DNA from: UBA4421 sp028228615
GTDB lineage: Bacteria; Pseudomonadota; Gammaproteobacteria; Pseudomonadales; Azotimanducaceae
Assembly: GCA_028228615.1 (NCBI GenBank)
Contig: JAOJBS010000008.1
Location: 27,428 to 91,427, forward strand
Direction of reading: 5' to 3'
Length of the DNA stretch: 64,000 nt
The position numbers and the translations under genes are program-made. Under the pieces are notes generated by a model that did no database searches, was not told the origin of the DNA, and worked only from the letters and a program-made list of their open reading frames with translations. Numbering within the stretch: position 1 is the first letter of the stretch; each line of letters starts with the position of its first letter. Shown in pieces: positions 62,073 to 64,000 of this stretch.

Positions 62073-62501
62073 GACTCTCTCCGTTTATCGCATGCGCGGC
62101 CGCCTGGTTTTGGTCAGCTTAACGTAAATAATCAATGTAGTAATTAAGGCGTTTAACCGGCGCTTGAGTCTTCAGTGCGAGAGCAGAGTTCCTGCATTAT
62201 CTGACCAAGTGGCCTCTGGGGCAGGCGCTCGCGCTGGAAGCCTCATAGAGATCGGCTAATTGCGTTTCTGTTTCTATTTCTATTCAGATGAAGAAGTTGA
62301 AATGGCGTAGATCTGTAATTGCAGACTAGAGCACAAAAAAGTTGTCGCTAGTTCTCGCGATCGCTTGTGCCGGGAAAGAATTCTACCGGCAAGAAGAAAA
62401 CCAGTACCGGAAGATACCAAAACATAGTTTGAACGCGCTAACGCAACAACGAAAAAGTATTGCAGGTTACGATATGTATCGCGCGTTATGCTTCTATGAC
62501 C
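62073..62501. other. Gap between reductase and Rieske gene
   Basis: 429 bases without a supportable ORF. It holds a CT-rich run (GTTTCTGTTTCTATTTCTA near 62264) and nothing recognisable as a tRNA or repeat. The promoter of the reductase gene should lie near its right end at about 62100. Confidence 0.45.
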
Positions 62502-63725
62502 CTAGCATAAAGTAATAGGTTCGATCCTCTCTGAGTCAGTTCTATTACCTTCTTCAATAACGTTACCTTCAAGTTTTTCCAGTCGCGCTAAATACAGTGC
62601 TAAATTTTTATGCAAATGACCGATCGCTGATTCAAACCGCCCGAATCGATAATGGGTATTTGCACCAGAACCAATGGCCGCCTGAATATCGCTAACGACT
62701 TTTGCATCTTCTAGATCGCCGGTATCAGATAAAAACGCAACGTCCTTCTTGGCGCGAGCTAAGGCTTCATCTGAAGGTTCACCGCCATCAACCGTGGGGA
62801 GCGTTAGCCGATAATTAAAATATCGAGTACGTGTTGGCGACTCAGGTTCGGCAAAGCTCACACCGTAGTGTTGGGCAAGACGGGTAACCGAGGTAAATGG
62901 GAATATACGGTTGACTAAGGTAACCATGCGATCAAGTGACAAATTCTCTCGAGGTGCGTCACGTAATTTTTCAATGCGTCTAAAGGGATAGCAAACGCGG
63001 GAATTCGGCCCCTGCATTTCAACAACGTTTAGGTTGTCATAGCCATATGGAAAGAAAGACTCTGGATGTGTGGGCTTGATATGGTATCCCTCCAGCGTCC
63101 CCTCTGCCGTTAATTTCCAACTGATTTCTTCGACCTTTTCGTTGGATTCAAAAATAATCTGATCTTCGGTCAAAAGTTTTGGTAAGGATTCCAGCGCGCC
63201 AGGACCTACGGGTTCATCCTGCGTGACAAAGACCAAGCCGCCTTGGACATCAACCGAGTGCACCGGCACCAAACCGTTACTGTCTTTGTCAAGGTCAGGG
63301 AAACCATGCTCATGTGGCACATACTCTAGTCGGCCATCAAGTCGATACGCCCAACCGTGGTAATTGCAACGAAAGATTTTCGTACAACCACTGCCATCCG
63401 CCAATTGCATGCCACGATGACGGCACGCATTACGAAAGGCGCGGATGGTGCCTTGCAGGTCGCGAACAACAACAATGGGTACGCCAGCGGAATTACGCGC
63501 GACGTAGGAGCCTGGCTCCGGCAGCGCTGCAACAGGGCAGAATGGAATTGGTAATCGTCGCATGAGCCGTCGCTCGGCATCGAAGCGTGCTTGTGAAGCG
63601 TAATTCTCAACAGGTTCGTACCACTCTTCATCACCGAGGTCGGTTGTGTTGTGATCAATATGATCAAGTATGTGATCAAGCAGTTCGGCGTCGTTTCGCA
63701 TATTAAGTAACCCAGTGTTTGTCAT
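62502..63725 (-). CDS. Rieske non-haem iron oxygenase, alpha subunit
   Basis: 407 residues from ATG 63725 (MTNTGLLNMRNDAE); TTG 63731 and ATG 63701 are alternatives and none has a clear ribosome-binding site. The Rieske [2Fe-2S] motif is CRHRGMQLADG...CNYHGW (Cys-x-His ... Cys-x2-His). The catalytic iron site includes EGYHIKPTHPE (two histidines). Such enzymes hydroxylate or demethylate aromatic or other hydrophobic compounds using a separate reductase, which is not in the window. The substrate is unknown. Confidence 0.88.
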   Translation of the reverse strand: MTNTGLLNMRNDAELLDHILDHIDHNTTDLGDEEWYEPVENYASQARFDAERRLMRRLPIPFCPVAALPEPGSYVARNSAGVPIVVVRDLQGTIRAFRNACRHRGMQLADGSGCTKIFRCNYHGWAYRLDGRLEYVPHEHGFPDLDKDSNGLVPVHSVDVQGGLVFVTQDEPVGPGALESLPKLLTEDQIIFESNEKVEEISWKLTAEGTLEGYHIKPTHPESFFPYGYDNLNVVEMQGPNSRVCYPFRRIEKLRDAPRENLSLDRMVTLVNRIFPFTSVTRLAQHYGVSFAEPESPTRTRYFNYRLTLPTVDGGEPSDEALARAKKDVAFLSDTGDLEDAKVVSDIQAAIGSGANTHYRFGRFESAIGHLHKNLALYLARLEKLEGNVIEEGNRTDSERIEPITLC

Positions 63726-63731
63726 CAGCAA

Positions 63732-64000
63732 GTAATCTTAGGCCAAGCATCCCAAATAATATAGAGACACCAAAATAGCGGAGGCGGCTTGAAACCAGCG
63801 TAGGTTACCTCCCGCTTACCCAGCAACTCAGACGTGAAGAGTCTCCAGGCCCTCAACGAGGCGCAAGCTCTGGAACAGCAAGAAGGCCAATGAAATGGAG
63901 CTGGGGCGAGATAAAACCAGCAAGTTGAAATATTCGAGCTGTTTGAAACTGCTTGGTGTGATTCACGCAGCCGCTCAGAACCACCTTTGCCCGCGCGAAG
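63732..64000. other. Right end of window, nothing recognised
   Basis: 269 bases upstream of the Rieske gene running off the window. No complete ORF, tRNA or repeat seen; part of a gene that continues beyond the edge cannot be excluded. Confidence 0.4.

Overview
The window is a 64 kb piece of a gammaproteobacterial chromosome, probably a marine member of the Pseudomonadales/Cellvibrionales type. I base this on gene order: the str, S10, spc and alpha ribosomal operons in series; uvrA divergent from ssb; LON-domain gene, proA, nadD, rsfS, rlmH, mrdA, rodA, mltB, rlpA, dacA, ybeD and lipB in a row; and hemA-prfA-prmC-moeB divergent from lolB, then tRNA-Gln, prs, rplY, pth and ychF. These orders are typical of Pseudomonas and its relatives. 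The genus cannot be named from the sequence alone.

Layout. Bases 1-20660 hold the 3' end of rpoC, rpsL-rpsG-fusA-tuf, and 28 further genes from rpsJ to rplQ, all on the plus strand. The intergenic regions here contain an unusual number of perfect stem-loops, mainly between tuf and rpsJ, between rpsJ and rplC, and before rplR. A PLP aminotransferase gene starts 6 bases after rplQ. Bases 21900-26650 carry uvrA (minus), ssb (plus) and uppP (minus). Bases 26860-37760 carry a plus-strand block for proline and NAD synthesis, ribosome silencing and 23S methylation, cell-wall elongation (PBP2, RodA, MltB, RlpA, a D,D-carboxypeptidase) and lipoate attachment. Bases 37770-41840 are hemA-prfA-prmC-moeB on the minus strand. 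Bases 42000-46880 are lolB, tRNA-Gln, prs, rplY, pth and ychF. The ispE gene often found after lolB is absent here.

The accessory part begins after ychF. Two genes, each followed by a 72-base site with the architecture of an integron attC (AACAAGC ... GCGTT, with paired inner arms), form a small cassette array at about 47508-50642. No integrase gene is in the window. Cassette 1 encodes a 754-residue ABC-type ATPase of the PrrC/RloC class, with a CxxC zinc-hook-like motif and a C-terminal Arg-x3-Glu...His set resembling the anticodon-nuclease triad. Cassette 2 encodes an HNH-type protein split by a single in-frame TAG. This is the best candidate in the window for an unusual defence system.

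Beyond it lie a second EF-G (fusA2), xth, a BtuB-like TonB receptor and a fused pabB-pabC gene. A tRNA-Met follows. Eleven bases of its 3' end recur 1.2 kb downstream, which suggests a decayed integrated element holding a chimeric ORF with a piece of a YlqF/RbgA GTPase. The last 4 kb carries an NTF2/SnoaL-fold protein, a PRISE-like short-chain reductase and a Rieske oxygenase, probably a small oxidative catabolic group. No rRNA, CRISPR array or insertion sequence was recognised.
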